Origin: Thermohalobaculum sp050331395
GTDB lineage: Bacteria > Pseudomonadota > Alphaproteobacteria > Rhodobacterales > Rhodobacteraceae
Assembly: GCA_050331395.1 (NCBI GenBank)
Contig: JBHJGX010000039.1
Coordinates: 1 to 20,315 of the forward strand
Direction of reading: 5' to 3'
Length of the DNA: 20,315 nt
In this document: positions 1-6,672 of the stretch, one piece after another
How the letters are laid out: each line of letters starts with the position of its first letter
Numbering within the stretch: position 1 is the stretch's first letter
Notes under the pieces: generated by a model
The model's input: the letters and a program-made list of their open reading frames with translations, nothing else
The model's database searches: none
Told to the model about the DNA's origin: nothing
Made by a program: the position numbers and the translations under genes

Positions 1-1
1 G

Positions 2-349
2 GAATACTTGCCCATCCTGATTTTCCTCGGGATCGCCATCGGGCTCGGCCTGATTCTGATCCTTGCCGCCGGGATCATCGCGGTGCGCAACCCGGACGCA
101 GAGAAGGTCAGCGCCTATGAATGCGGCTTCAACGCGTTCGACGATGCGCGGATGAAGTTCGACGTGCGCTTCTACATGGTCGCCATTCTCTTCAACATCT
201 TCGATCTGGAAATCGCGATGCTGTTTCCTTGGGCCGCAGCCTTTGGCGGGCTCTCGGATGTCGCGTTCTGGTCGATGATGGTCTTCCTCGGGGTCCTCAC
301 CGTCGGCTTCGCCTATGAATGGAAGAAGGGAGCGCTCGAATGGGAGTGA
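2..349 (+). CDS. nuoA: NADH-quinone oxidoreductase subunit A (5' partial)
   Basis: Membrane subunit of complex I at the junction between the hydrophilic and membrane arms. The reading frame is already open at base 2 and reads E-Y-L-P-I-L-I-F-L, which matches the interior of NuoA N-termini (usual length about 120 residues). The TTG at 8 is therefore probably not the start, and a few codons are lost off the left edge. Three transmembrane helices are visible. The loop between helices 1 and 2 carries the family signature A-Y-E-C-G-F followed by F-D-V-R-F-Y, the region that shapes the quinone-site entrance. The C-terminus E-W-K-K-G-A-L-E-W-E is typical of alphaproteobacterial NuoA. The stop codon overlaps the start of nuoB. 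Product identity is very secure; only the start is unknown. Confidence 0.96.
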   Translation, partial: EYLPILIFLGIAIGLGLILILAAGIIAVRNPDAEKVSAYECGFNAFDDARMKFDVRFYMVAILFNIFDLEIAMLFPWAAAFGGLSDVAFWSMMVFLGVLTVGFAYEWKKGALEWE

Positions 350-888
350 CCGCCACGACCGCGCCTGCCGGGGCCATCGCCGCCGGTGCCGACAAAGAGG
401 TGCTCGCGCGAAACCTGTCGGACGAACTGGCCGACAAAGGCTTTCTGCTGACGACCGCGGACGATCTGATCAACTGGGCGCGCACCGGATCGTTGATGTG
501 GATGACCTTCGGCCTCGCCTGCTGCGCGGTTGAGATGATGCAGACGTCGATGCCGCGCTATGATCTCGAGCGGTTTGGCATCGCGCCGCGCGCCTCGCCG
601 CGTCAGTCCGACGTGATGATCGTCGCCGGGACCTTGACGAACAAAATGGCGCCCGCACTCCGTAAGGTCTACGACCAAATGCCGGAGCCGCGTTACGTGA
701 TCTCCATGGGCTCCTGCGCGAACGGCGGGGGCTATTATCACTACAGCTATTCGGTGGTGCGCGGCTGTGACCGCGTCGTGCCGGTAGATATCTACGTGCC
801 CGGATGCCCGCCGACGGCAGAGGCGTTGCTCTACGGGCTGTTGCAGCTCCAGAGAAAGATCCGCCGCACCGGCACCATCGTTCGTTGA
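340..888 (+). CDS. nuoB: NADH-quinone oxidoreductase subunit B
   Basis: Subunit carrying the terminal [4Fe-4S] cluster N2, which passes electrons to ubiquinone. The protein is 182 residues. The four N2 ligands are visible: the tandem C61-C62 in G-L-A-C-C-A-V-E-M, C126 in G-S-C-A-N-G-G and C156 in P-G-C-P-P. The body between them (S-M-P-R-Y-D-L-E-R-F and R-Q-S-D-V-M-I-V-A-G-T-L-T-N-K) is close to the Rhodobacter protein. I chose ATG 340 rather than the in-frame ATG at 319. A purine-rich Shine-Dalgarno stretch (GGAAGAAGGGAG, 321-332) sits just before it, and the 319 start would overlap nuoA by 31 bases without a clear ribosome site. The 340 start still overlaps the nuoA stop by 10 bases, implying translational coupling. 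Confidence 0.97.
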   Translation: MGVTATTAPAGAIAAGADKEVLARNLSDELADKGFLLTTADDLINWARTGSLMWMTFGLACCAVEMMQTSMPRYDLERFGIAPRASPRQSDVMIVAGTLTNKMAPALRKVYDQMPEPRYVISMGSCANGGGYYHYSYSVVRGCDRVVPVDIYVPGCPPTAEALLYGLLQLQRKIRRTGTIVR

Positions 889-894
889 ATGACC

Positions 895-913
895 GCGGGA
901 CCGGACGTCCCGC
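895..913 (+). other. GC-rich inverted repeat in the nuoB-nuoC gap
   Basis: A perfect 7-bp stem (GCGGGAC, 895-901, pairing with GTCCCGC, 907-913) encloses a 5-base loop. It lies in the 47-base gap between the nuoB stop and the nuoC start. No T-run follows, so it is not a classical intrinsic terminator. It ends 11 bases before the nuoC Shine-Dalgarno sequence (GGGAGA, 925-930), so it could act as an mRNA stability, processing or translation element. The structure is predicted by eye only. Confidence 0.4.
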
Positions 914-935
914 CCGCACGGATTGGGAGACCTCG

Positions 936-1538
936 ATGTCCGACGACCTGATGGATCTCGGCGAATTGATCGCGGCGGCGCGCCCCGACGAGGTGGACGG
1001 GTGGGCCGTGGAGCGGGGCGAGCTCACCGTCACGACGACGCCCTCGGGCATCCAGCCCTTGGTGGCGCATTTGCGGGACCACCCGGCCTGCACTTTCACG
1101 ACGCTCATCGACATCACGGCGGTCGATTATCCCGCACGCGAAGCCCGGTTCGAGCTGGTCTATCACTTTCTCTCCATGCGCCAGAACGCGCGGGTTCGGG
1201 TCAAGCTCGTCTGCGGCGAAGAGGACGTCGTCCCGTCGATCACCGGGGTCCATCCGTCGGCAAACTGGTACGAGCGCGAGGTCTTCGACATGTACGGCGT
1301 GCTGTTTTCGGGGCACCCGGATCTGCGCCGACTTCTGACGGATTACGGGTTCCGCGGGCATCCGCTGCGCAAGGATTTCCCGACCACCGGATACACCGAG
1401 GTCCGCTATGACGAGACCGCAAAGCGCGTGGTCTACGAGCCCGTGAAGCTCGTGCAGGAGTATCGGACCTTCGATTTCCTCTCGCCGTGGGAGGGCGCCA
1501 AATACGTGCTGCCTGGTGATGAGAAGACAGGCGGCTGA
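936..1538 (+). CDS. nuoC: NADH-quinone oxidoreductase subunit C
   Basis: The 30-kDa-type subunit of the connecting module, packed against NuoD and NuoB; it binds no cofactor. The protein is 200 residues, normal for the stand-alone alphaproteobacterial form (in E. coli it is fused to NuoD). The family signature around residues 106-150 is clear: H-P-S-A-N-W-Y-E-R-E-V-F-D-M-Y-G, then G-H-P-L-R-K-D-F-P. The frame is open back to 804, inside nuoB. ATG 936 was chosen because GGGAGA lies 5 bases upstream and the extension (rich in R, P and H) does not resemble NuoC. The stop overlaps the start of the next small membrane ORF. Confidence 0.96.
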   Translation: MSDDLMDLGELIAAARPDEVDGWAVERGELTVTTTPSGIQPLVAHLRDHPACTFTTLIDITAVDYPAREARFELVYHFLSMRQNARVRVKLVCGEEDVVPSITGVHPSANWYEREVFDMYGVLFSGHPDLRRLLTDYGFRGHPLRKDFPTTGYTEVRYDETAKRVVYEPVKLVQEYRTFDFLSPWEGAKYVLPGDEKTGG

Positions 1539-1728
1539 TCCGGTGATGTTGCTTCTGGGGATCGCGATCACCGTCGTGAACGTGCTCGCCTTTTGGCACC
1601 TCCTGCCGCGGGCGGGTCTCGACCGTCTTTGGGCGTTTGTGGCCTTGGTTCCGCTGGGGGCTGTGGTGTTGCTCTGGGTGCTCGCCTTCCGGCCTTGGCC
1701 GGGGGATACGCGGCGGATGGGAGGCTGA
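1519..1728 (+). CDS. small two-helix membrane protein of unknown function inside the nuo operon
   Basis: I do not recognise a named family. The 69-residue product has two clear hydrophobic helices, about residues 9-29 and 38-58. They are joined by a short loop with Pro, Arg and Asp, with a basic N-terminus (M-R-R) and a basic Pro-rich C-terminus. Starts are uncertain: GTG 1516, ATG 1519 and ATG 1546 are in frame, and none has a strong Shine-Dalgarno sequence. ATG 1519 overlaps the end of nuoC by 20 bases and may rely on coupling. The stop (1726-1728) abuts the ribosome site and start of the following NTF2-like gene. Location suggests an inner-membrane protein associated with complex I or its assembly; this is inference from operon position only. 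Confidence 0.7.
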   Translation: MRRQAADPVMLLLGIAITVVNVLAFWHLLPRAGLDRLWAFVALVPLGAVVLLWVLAFRPWPGDTRRMGG

Positions 1729-1729
1729 C

Positions 1730-2119
1730 ATGGACGGACAAGACCCGCTTGAGATCGCAGAGGCAGAGGTGGCGGCCCAAGCCCGGGCCTATGCAGACGC
1801 GCTTCACCGCGCAGACACTGCCGCGCTCGAGGCGATTTTCCATCCCTCGTCGCATCTTTACGCAAGCCAAGACGGCGCACTCATCGAATGGCCGCGCGCG
1901 CATTTCCTCGCGCGTGTCGGCAGCCGCGCCCCGCTCGACGGAGCGACCGATGTGCAGATCGAAGCCGTGCACGTGGCCGGGCCCGAGATGGCGCATGTGA
2001 CGCTCTCGGTCGCGGTTCCGCCGCGGCGTTACACCGATTATCTCGATTTCCTGAAGCTCGACGGCGAGTGGCGGATCATCGCCAAGATTTTCCGCGTCGC
2101 CGACGGCCCGGCGGTCTGA
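1730..2119 (+). CDS. NTF2-like / putative lumazine-binding family protein
   Basis: A 129-residue soluble protein with no signal peptide or membrane helix. The pattern fits the NTF2/SnoaL fold, close to the Lumazine_bd_2-type group: an N-terminal helical pair with Y-A-D-A-L-H-R-A-D, then a strand segment A-I-F-H-P-S-S-H-L-Y. It ends with Y-T-D-Y-L-D-F-L-K-L-D-G-E-W-R-I-I-A-K-I-F, the usual closing strands of that group. These proteins are cone-shaped and bind small molecules or act as enzymes; no catalytic set can be assigned here. ATG 1730 is preferred over upstream frame extensions because GGGAGG (1719-1724) lies 5 bases before it. It sits between nuoC and nuoD in the operon, so a role in complex I assembly or regulation is plausible but unproven. 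Confidence 0.8.
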   Translation: MDGQDPLEIAEAEVAAQARAYADALHRADTAALEAIFHPSSHLYASQDGALIEWPRAHFLARVGSRAPLDGATDVQIEAVHVAGPEMAHVTLSVAVPPRRYTDYLDFLKLDGEWRIIAKIFRVADGPAV

Positions 2120-2148
2120 ACGCCGGCTGTGGCACGGAGGCACCGATC

Positions 2149-3360
2149 ATGGACGGCACCCAAGACATCCTGACCGCAGAGCAGCGGATCCGGAACTTCA
2201 ACATCAATTTCGGCCCACAGCACCCGGCCGCACACGGCGTGCTCCGCATGGTGCTCGAGCTCGACGGCGAGGTGGTCGACCGGGTAGACCCGCATGTGGG
2301 GCTTCTCCATCGCGGGACCGAGAAGCTGATGGAGAGCCGCACCTATCTACAGAACCTGCCCTATCTCGACCGGCTCGATTACGTCTCGCCGATGAACCAG
2401 GAGCATGCCTGGTGCATGGCGATCGAGAAACTCGTGGGCTGCGAGGTGCCGCGGCGGGCGCAGCTCATCCGGGTGCTCTTCTGCGAGATCGGCCGGATCC
2501 TGTCGCATCTCTTGAACGTGACAACCCAGGCAATGGATGTGGGCGCGCTCACCCCGCCGCTCTGGGGGTTCGAAGAGCGCGAGAAGCTGATGATCTTCTA
2601 CGAGCGCGCCTGCGGGGCGCGGCTTCACGCGGCCTATTTCCGCCCGGGCGGGGTGCATCTCGATCTCCCCGAGGATCTGATCGACGATATCGAGGCGTGG
2701 TGTGATCCGTTTCTCGAGGTCTGCGACGATCTCGAGGAGCTGTTGACCGACAACCGGATCTTCAAACAGCGCAATGTCGATATCGCCACGGTCACCGTCG
2801 AGGAGGCGCAGGCCTGGGGCTTCTCGGGCGTCATGGTCCGCGGCTCGGGCTGGGCGTGGGATCTTCGCCGGGCACAGCCGTATGAGTGCTATAACGAGAT
2901 GGAATTCCGAATTCCTGTCGGCAAGAACGGCGACTGCTACGATCGCTATCTTTGCCGCATGGAGGAGATGCGCGAGAGCGTGAAGATCATGCGACAGTGC
3001 ATCGAGAAGCTGCGGGAGTGCCGGGGCCAGCCCGTCATGACCGAGGACGGCAAGGTGGCGCCGCCGAAGCGGGGAGAGATGAAGGCCTCGATGGAGGCAC
3101 TCATCCACCACTTCAAGCTCTACACCGAAGGCTTCCGGGTGCCCGCGGGCGAGGTCTATGCGGCTGGCGAGGCGCCGAAGGGCGAATTCGGCGTGTTCCT
3201 CGTCTCCGACGGCACCAATAAGCCCTACAAAGTCAAACTGCGTGCGCCTGGCTATCCGCATCTGGCGGCGATGGATCATATCTGCCGCGGTCACATGCTG
3301 GCAGACGTCTCGGCGGTTCTCGGCTCGCTCGACATCGTCTTTGGGGAGATCGACCGGTGA
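2149..3360 (+). CDS. nuoD: NADH-quinone oxidoreductase subunit D
   Basis: The 49-kDa-type subunit, which with NuoB forms the ubiquinone-reduction site. The protein is 403 residues and is related to the large subunit of [NiFe] hydrogenases but lacks the metal-site cysteine pairs. Visible signatures are N-F-G-P-Q-H-P-A-A-H-G-V (H29 is the likely quinone-site histidine) and H-R-G-T-E-K-L-M-E. D-R-L-D-Y follows, with Y78 the likely quinone-binding tyrosine. The C-terminus D-I-V-F-G-E-I-D-R is the standard ending. The frame is open back to 1888, but ATG 2149 has GGAGG (2136-2140) 8 bases upstream and gives the family length. The quinone-site assignments come from family knowledge, not measurement. 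The stop overlaps the GTG start of nuoE. Confidence 0.97.
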   Translation: MDGTQDILTAEQRIRNFNINFGPQHPAAHGVLRMVLELDGEVVDRVDPHVGLLHRGTEKLMESRTYLQNLPYLDRLDYVSPMNQEHAWCMAIEKLVGCEVPRRAQLIRVLFCEIGRILSHLLNVTTQAMDVGALTPPLWGFEEREKLMIFYERACGARLHAAYFRPGGVHLDLPEDLIDDIEAWCDPFLEVCDDLEELLTDNRIFKQRNVDIATVTVEEAQAWGFSGVMVRGSGWAWDLRRAQPYECYNEMEFRIPVGKNGDCYDRYLCRMEEMRESVKIMRQCIEKLRECRGQPVMTEDGKVAPPKRGEMKASMEALIHHFKLYTEGFRVPAGEVYAAGEAPKGEFGVFLVSDGTNKPYKVKLRAPGYPHLAAMDHICRGHMLADVSAVLGSLDIVFGEIDR

Positions 3361-4496
3361 GCCTGCGCAGACTGCATCACGAACAGCCCGCGAGTTTCGC
3401 CTTTACCCCGGCCAATGCCGCGTGGGCCGAGGCGCAGATCGCGAAATATCCGCAGGGGCGGCAGGCTTCGGCCGTGATCCCGCTGCTGTGGCGCGGGCAA
3501 GAACAAGAGGGCTGGATCTCGCGGCCCATGATCGAGGAAGTCGCGCGGATGCTTGGCATGGAGCAGATCCGCGTGCTCGAGGTCGCGACGTTCTATTTTA
3601 TGTTTCAGCTCCGCCCGGTGGGCTCGGTCGCCCATGTGCAGGTCTGCGGGACGACGTCTTGCATGATTTGCGGCGCCGAAGATCTGATCCGGGTTTGCAA
3701 AGAGAAAATCGCCAAGCGCCCGCATGAGATCTCGTCCGACGGCAAGTTCTCCTGGGAAGAGGTCGAGTGCCTCGGCGCTTGCGCGAACGCACCCATGGCC
3801 CAAATCGGCAAGGACTACTATGAGGATTTGACCGAGGAGAGCCTCGCTGCAATCCTCGATGCGTTTGCCCGCGGTGAGGTGCCGACGCCCGGGCCGCAGA
3901 ACGGCCGCTTCGCGTCAGAACCCGAGGGCGGGGCGACGACGCTTGCGTTTCCGAGGGCGGAGGGCGCGAATGGCGCAGTGGCGCTGGCGACCGCGCTCGG
4001 CGACACGGTGAAGCGCATCGACGGGACCGAGGCGACGGCGACACAGCATCTGATCGGCCGTGCGCATCCGGCGGGCCCCGCGCCCCGACACGAGCCGACG
4101 CCGCCCGAGCCTGGCCCCGGCGAACGGGAGGCTCAGGCTGCGCTCCGCGATGCGGAGACCCTCGCCCGTCCACCATCGACAGACATCGCGGCGGACCCGC
4201 CCGAGCCCGTCTCGACCGCGGCCCCCGCAGTGCCTTCGGCGGAGGACAAACCGACGTTGCTCGCGACCGCACGGCCCGAGGGTGCGGACGATCTGCAACG
4301 CATCAAGGGCGTCGGGCCCAAGCTCGAGGGAATGCTCCACGCGCTCGGCGTTTTCCATTTCGACCAGATCGCCGCCTGGAGCGACCGGGAGGTCGCCTGG
4401 GTCGATTACAATCTCGAGGGCTTCAAGGGCCGGATCGTGCGCGACGACTGGGTCGCGCAGGCCAAATCCCTCGCGACCGATAGCGGAGGCAGCTGA
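3357..4496 (+). CDS. nuoE: NADH-quinone oxidoreductase subunit E with C-terminal helix-hairpin-helix extension
   Basis: The 24-kDa-type subunit holding [2Fe-2S] cluster N1a in the NADH-oxidising module. Residues 1-165 are standard NuoE, with ligands C97 and C102 (V-C-G-T-T-S-C) and C138 and C142 (E-C-L-G-A-C). The protein is 379 residues, more than twice the E. coli length. After a roughly 140-residue linker rich in Pro, Ala and Glu comes a folded-looking domain at about 313-375. It begins D-D-L-Q-R-I-K-G-V-G-P-K-L and ends near D-D-W-V-A-Q-A-K. This motif resembles the helix-hairpin-helix/H3TH domain fused to several alphaproteobacterial proteins, including some L21 ribosomal proteins. Its role in complex I is unknown. 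GTG start 3357 overlaps the nuoD stop as GTGA, with GGGGAG just upstream. The stop overlaps the nuoF ATG by one base. Confidence 0.95.
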   Translation: MSLRRLHHEQPASFAFTPANAAWAEAQIAKYPQGRQASAVIPLLWRGQEQEGWISRPMIEEVARMLGMEQIRVLEVATFYFMFQLRPVGSVAHVQVCGTTSCMICGAEDLIRVCKEKIAKRPHEISSDGKFSWEEVECLGACANAPMAQIGKDYYEDLTEESLAAILDAFARGEVPTPGPQNGRFASEPEGGATTLAFPRAEGANGAVALATALGDTVKRIDGTEATATQHLIGRAHPAGPAPRHEPTPPEPGPGEREAQAALRDAETLARPPSTDIAADPPEPVSTAAPAVPSAEDKPTLLATARPEGADDLQRIKGVGPKLEGMLHALGVFHFDQIAAWSDREVAWVDYNLEGFKGRIVRDDWVAQAKSLATDSGGS

Positions 4497-5791
4497 TGCT
4501 CGCGGACAAAGACCGGATCTTTACTAACCTCTACGGGATGCAAGATCGCTCGCTCGCAGGAGCGCGGGCGCGCGGCCACTGGCAAGGCACGTCTGAACTC
4601 ATCGCCAAAGGTCGGGCGGGCATCATCGACGAGATCAAGAATTCGGGGCTGCGCGGGCGCGGCGGGGCCGGGTTCCCCACGGGTCTCAAATGGTCCTTTA
4701 TGCCGAAGGAGTCGGACGGGCGACCCCATTACCTCGTGGTGAACGCGGACGAATCCGAGCCTGGTACTTGCAAGGACCGGGAGATCATGCGCCACGACCC
4801 GCATACGCTGCTCGAAGGCTGTTTGATCGCCGCCTTCGCGATGGGAGCGCATGCGTGTTACATCTATATTCGCGGCGAATACATCCGCGAGCGCGAGTGC
4901 CTGCAGGCGGCGATCGACGAATGCTATGAGGCTGGGCTATTCGGCGCCGATGCGGCGAAGTCGGGGTGGGATTTTGACTGCTATCTGGTGCACGGAGCCG
5001 GCGCCTATATTTGCGGGGAGGAGACGGCGCTGCTCGAGAGCCTCGAGGGCAAGAAAGGCATGCCGCGTCTCAAGCCGCCTTTCCCGGCCGGCGTCGGGCT
5101 TTACGGCTGCCCGACCACGGTGAACAACGTCGAATCGATCGCTGTCGTGCCGACCATATTGCGCCGCGGGGCGGACTGGTTCGCGGGGATCGGCCGGCCG
5201 AACAACACCGGCACGAAGATCTTCGCCATCTCGGGCCATGTGAACCGGCGCTGCGTCGTCGAAGAGGCGATGTCGATCCCGCTCCGCGAATTGATCGACA
5301 CCCATTGCGGCGGCGTGCGCGGCGGTTGGGACAATCTAAAGGCGGTGATCCCGGGCGGTTCGTCGGTCCCGCTTCTGCCGAAATCCATGTGCGACGATGC
5401 CATCCTCGATTTCGACTGGCTTCGCGAGCAGAAGTCGGGACTCGGCACGGCCGCCGTGATCGTCATGGACCAGTCGACCGATGTGGTGAAGGCGATCTGG
5501 CGGCTTTCGAAATTCTATAAGCATGAGAGCTGCGGCCAATGCACGCCCTGCCGCGAGGGCACCGGTTGGATGATGCGGGTCATGGATCGCATGGTCACGG
5601 GAGAGGCAGAGATCGAGGAGATCGACATGCTTCTCGATGTGACGAAGCAGGTCGAGGGCCATACGATTTGTGCGCTCGGCGATGCGGCGGCTTGGCCGAT
5701 CCAGGGGCTCATCCGACATTTCCGCGACGAAATCGAGGATCGGATCCTGGCGCGGAAAACGGGCCGAGTGACCGCGGTCGCCGCCGAGTGA
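4496..5791 (+). CDS. nuoF: NADH-quinone oxidoreductase subunit F (NADH- and FMN-binding)
   Basis: The 51-kDa-type subunit that oxidises NADH through FMN and passes electrons to [4Fe-4S] cluster N3. The protein is 431 residues. The glycine-rich FMN/NADH segment G-R-G-G-A-G-F-P-T-G is at 54-63, followed by N-A-D-E-S-E-P-G-T and later G-A-Y-I-C-G-E-E-T-A-L. The N3 ligands are C346, C349 and C352 in S-C-G-Q-C-T-P-C-R-E-G, plus C392 in T-I-C-A-L-G-D. Start ATG 4496 shares its A with the nuoE stop (TGATG) and has GGAGG at 4485-4489, so translation is coupled. A strong inverted repeat follows directly after the stop codon. Confidence 0.97.
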   Translation: MLADKDRIFTNLYGMQDRSLAGARARGHWQGTSELIAKGRAGIIDEIKNSGLRGRGGAGFPTGLKWSFMPKESDGRPHYLVVNADESEPGTCKDREIMRHDPHTLLEGCLIAAFAMGAHACYIYIRGEYIRERECLQAAIDECYEAGLFGADAAKSGWDFDCYLVHGAGAYICGEETALLESLEGKKGMPRLKPPFPAGVGLYGCPTTVNNVESIAVVPTILRRGADWFAGIGRPNNTGTKIFAISGHVNRRCVVEEAMSIPLRELIDTHCGGVRGGWDNLKAVIPGGSSVPLLPKSMCDDAILDFDWLREQKSGLGTAAVIVMDQSTDVVKAIWRLSKFYKHESCGQCTPCREGTGWMMRVMDRMVTGEAEIEEIDMLLDVTKQVEGHTICALGDAAAWPIQGLIRHFRDEIEDRILARKTGRVTAVAAE

Positions 5792-5838
5792 CCGAAGCCG
5801 GCCCGGGATCCCGACCGGGCCGACCGACGCGGCTTCGG
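5792..5838 (+). other. nested GC-rich inverted repeat directly after nuoF
   Basis: Two nested stems can form. The outer 8-bp arms are CCGAAGCC (5792-5799) and GGCTTCGG (5831-5838). The inner 7-bp arms are GGCCCGG (5800-5806) and CCGGGCC (5815-5821). Both are perfect, with 8 loop bases at the tip and a 9-base bulge on one side. The element begins at the first base after the nuoF stop codon. No T-run follows, so intrinsic termination is unlikely. A processing or stabilising hairpin that sets different levels of nuoA-F and nuoG-N messages is the more likely role, though this is inferred. Confidence 0.5.
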
Positions 5839-5978
5839 GCCTGGGTTGCGCTCCTATCGGTCCGGAAAAGTGTTGCGACGCTCTTGTGCATGGTGCAGGG
5901 CGGTGGCGAGGCATCGTCGAGGCGTGACGTAGCGGGGCCGATGGCCCGGCGCCCGCGCCTTGGCAGAAGAGGCATCGG
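5839..5978 (+). other. nuoF-nuoG spacer, no gene recognised
   Basis: About 140 bases between the hairpin after nuoF and the possible 31-codon ORF at 5979. A plus-strand frame runs through it from GTG 5789, but its translation is very Arg- and Gly-rich and resembles nothing I know, so I do not call it. No -10/-35 pair, tRNA or repeat was recognised. Together with the hairpin, this makes the longest part of the operon (5792-5978) without a supported coding region. Confidence 0.4.
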
Positions 5979-6074
5979 ATGGCTGAACCGCATCACGGGA
6001 CGGGGCCGAACACCGCTCGGCAGATGGCGCCGCTCCAGGAGCTGCGGACCGGCGGGGCGGAGGCGGCAGGCTGA
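5979..6074 (+). CDS. possible 31-aa micro-ORF coupled to the downstream lipoprotein-like gene
   Basis: ATG 5979 opens a 31-codon frame reading M-A-E-P-H-H-G-T and ending G-A-E-A-A-G. Its stop TGA (6072-6074) shares the A with the ATG of the next ORF (TGATG), the same junction type seen at nuoE/nuoF and nuoL/nuoM. GAGG lies about 7 bases before the start. The product is hydrophilic, without a membrane helix or recognisable motif. It may be a real small protein, or a leader whose translation delivers ribosomes to the next gene. Evidence is limited to start, stop and spacing. Confidence 0.35.
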   Translation: MAEPHHGTGPNTARQMAPLQELRTGGAEAAG

Positions 6075-6562
6075 TGGTCTGGCGGCATGCCGCGCGCTTG
6101 CGGACGGCGGGCTTTGCGCTTCTCTGTCTTGCCGGAGCGGCGGCCTGTGGTGGCCCGATCCCCATCGTCGCGCCGCGAGAGGCGGCTCAGAGCCATCCGG
6201 AGAAGCGGTTCCTCGTCACCTACGGCGACGAGCGGTTCACCGTGAACGTGCGCTATGTGGAGATCATCGGCGAGACGGTGATCGCCGTGCGGCAGGTCGG
6301 CACGGTACCGGTCGATGCCCGCTTCGAGCCGATGGCGGTCACTCCGCAATCCGAACCGCCCGAAGCGGCGAACTTTGCCGACGATGCCTATCGCGCCGTC
6401 GCTGTCGAGGTTGCCGATGCGATTGTCGGGCGGCCGCCGATTTGCGTCGACGGCCAGACCATGCGCCTCGCCCGGAAGGACGACGAGGCCGCGCGCACGC
6501 TCTATCGGCGCCAGCAGAGGGCGTGGATCGTCTTTGCCTTTTGCCCGACCGTCGAGGGCTGA
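6074..6562 (+). CDS. hypothetical exported protein or lipoprotein between nuoF and nuoG
   Basis: No family recognised. The 162-residue product starts with a basic n-region (W-R-H-A-A-R-L-R) and a hydrophobic core A-G-F-A-L-L-C-L-A-G-A-A-A. Then comes C25 followed by G-G-P, a lipoprotein-like cleavage site, although Ala rather than Leu at -3 makes the lipobox weak. The mature part is predicted to be periplasmic. It contains a beta-rich segment (F-L-V-T-Y-G-D-E-R-F-T-V-N-V-R-Y-V-E) and two late cysteines, C124 and C157, that could form a disulfide. The start overlaps the stop of the 31-codon ORF, with GGAGG 10 bases upstream. Codon choice matches the neighbouring nuo genes, which supports a real gene. 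A link to complex I is suggested only by operon position. Confidence 0.7.
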   Translation: MVWRHAARLRTAGFALLCLAGAAACGGPIPIVAPREAAQSHPEKRFLVTYGDERFTVNVRYVEIIGETVIAVRQVGTVPVDARFEPMAVTPQSEPPEAANFADDAYRAVAVEVADAIVGRPPICVDGQTMRLARKDDEAARTLYRRQQRAWIVFAFCPTVEG

Positions 6563-6672
6563 CGGGATCGCCGGGCGGCGGAGTGACACGGTGACGCCGC
6601 GGCTCCGAGCCCTCATTGTGCTGTGCAACGGGCTTATGCTGCGCGCGCTCAGCCGCGCCGAGGAGGACGAGA

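Noticed and set aside
889..951. A 20-codon ORF starting at ATG 889 after nuoB.
   Set aside because: It runs past the nuoC start in another frame and has no independent support; the hairpin and the nuoC ribosome site explain the gap better.
5539..6594. A 351-codon plus-strand open frame across the end of nuoF and the nuoF-nuoG spacer.
   Set aside because: Its first part overlaps nuoF in another frame and its translation is Arg/Gly-rich without motifs, typical of an open shadow frame in GC-rich DNA. The 6074-6562 frame has a signal peptide and better start context.
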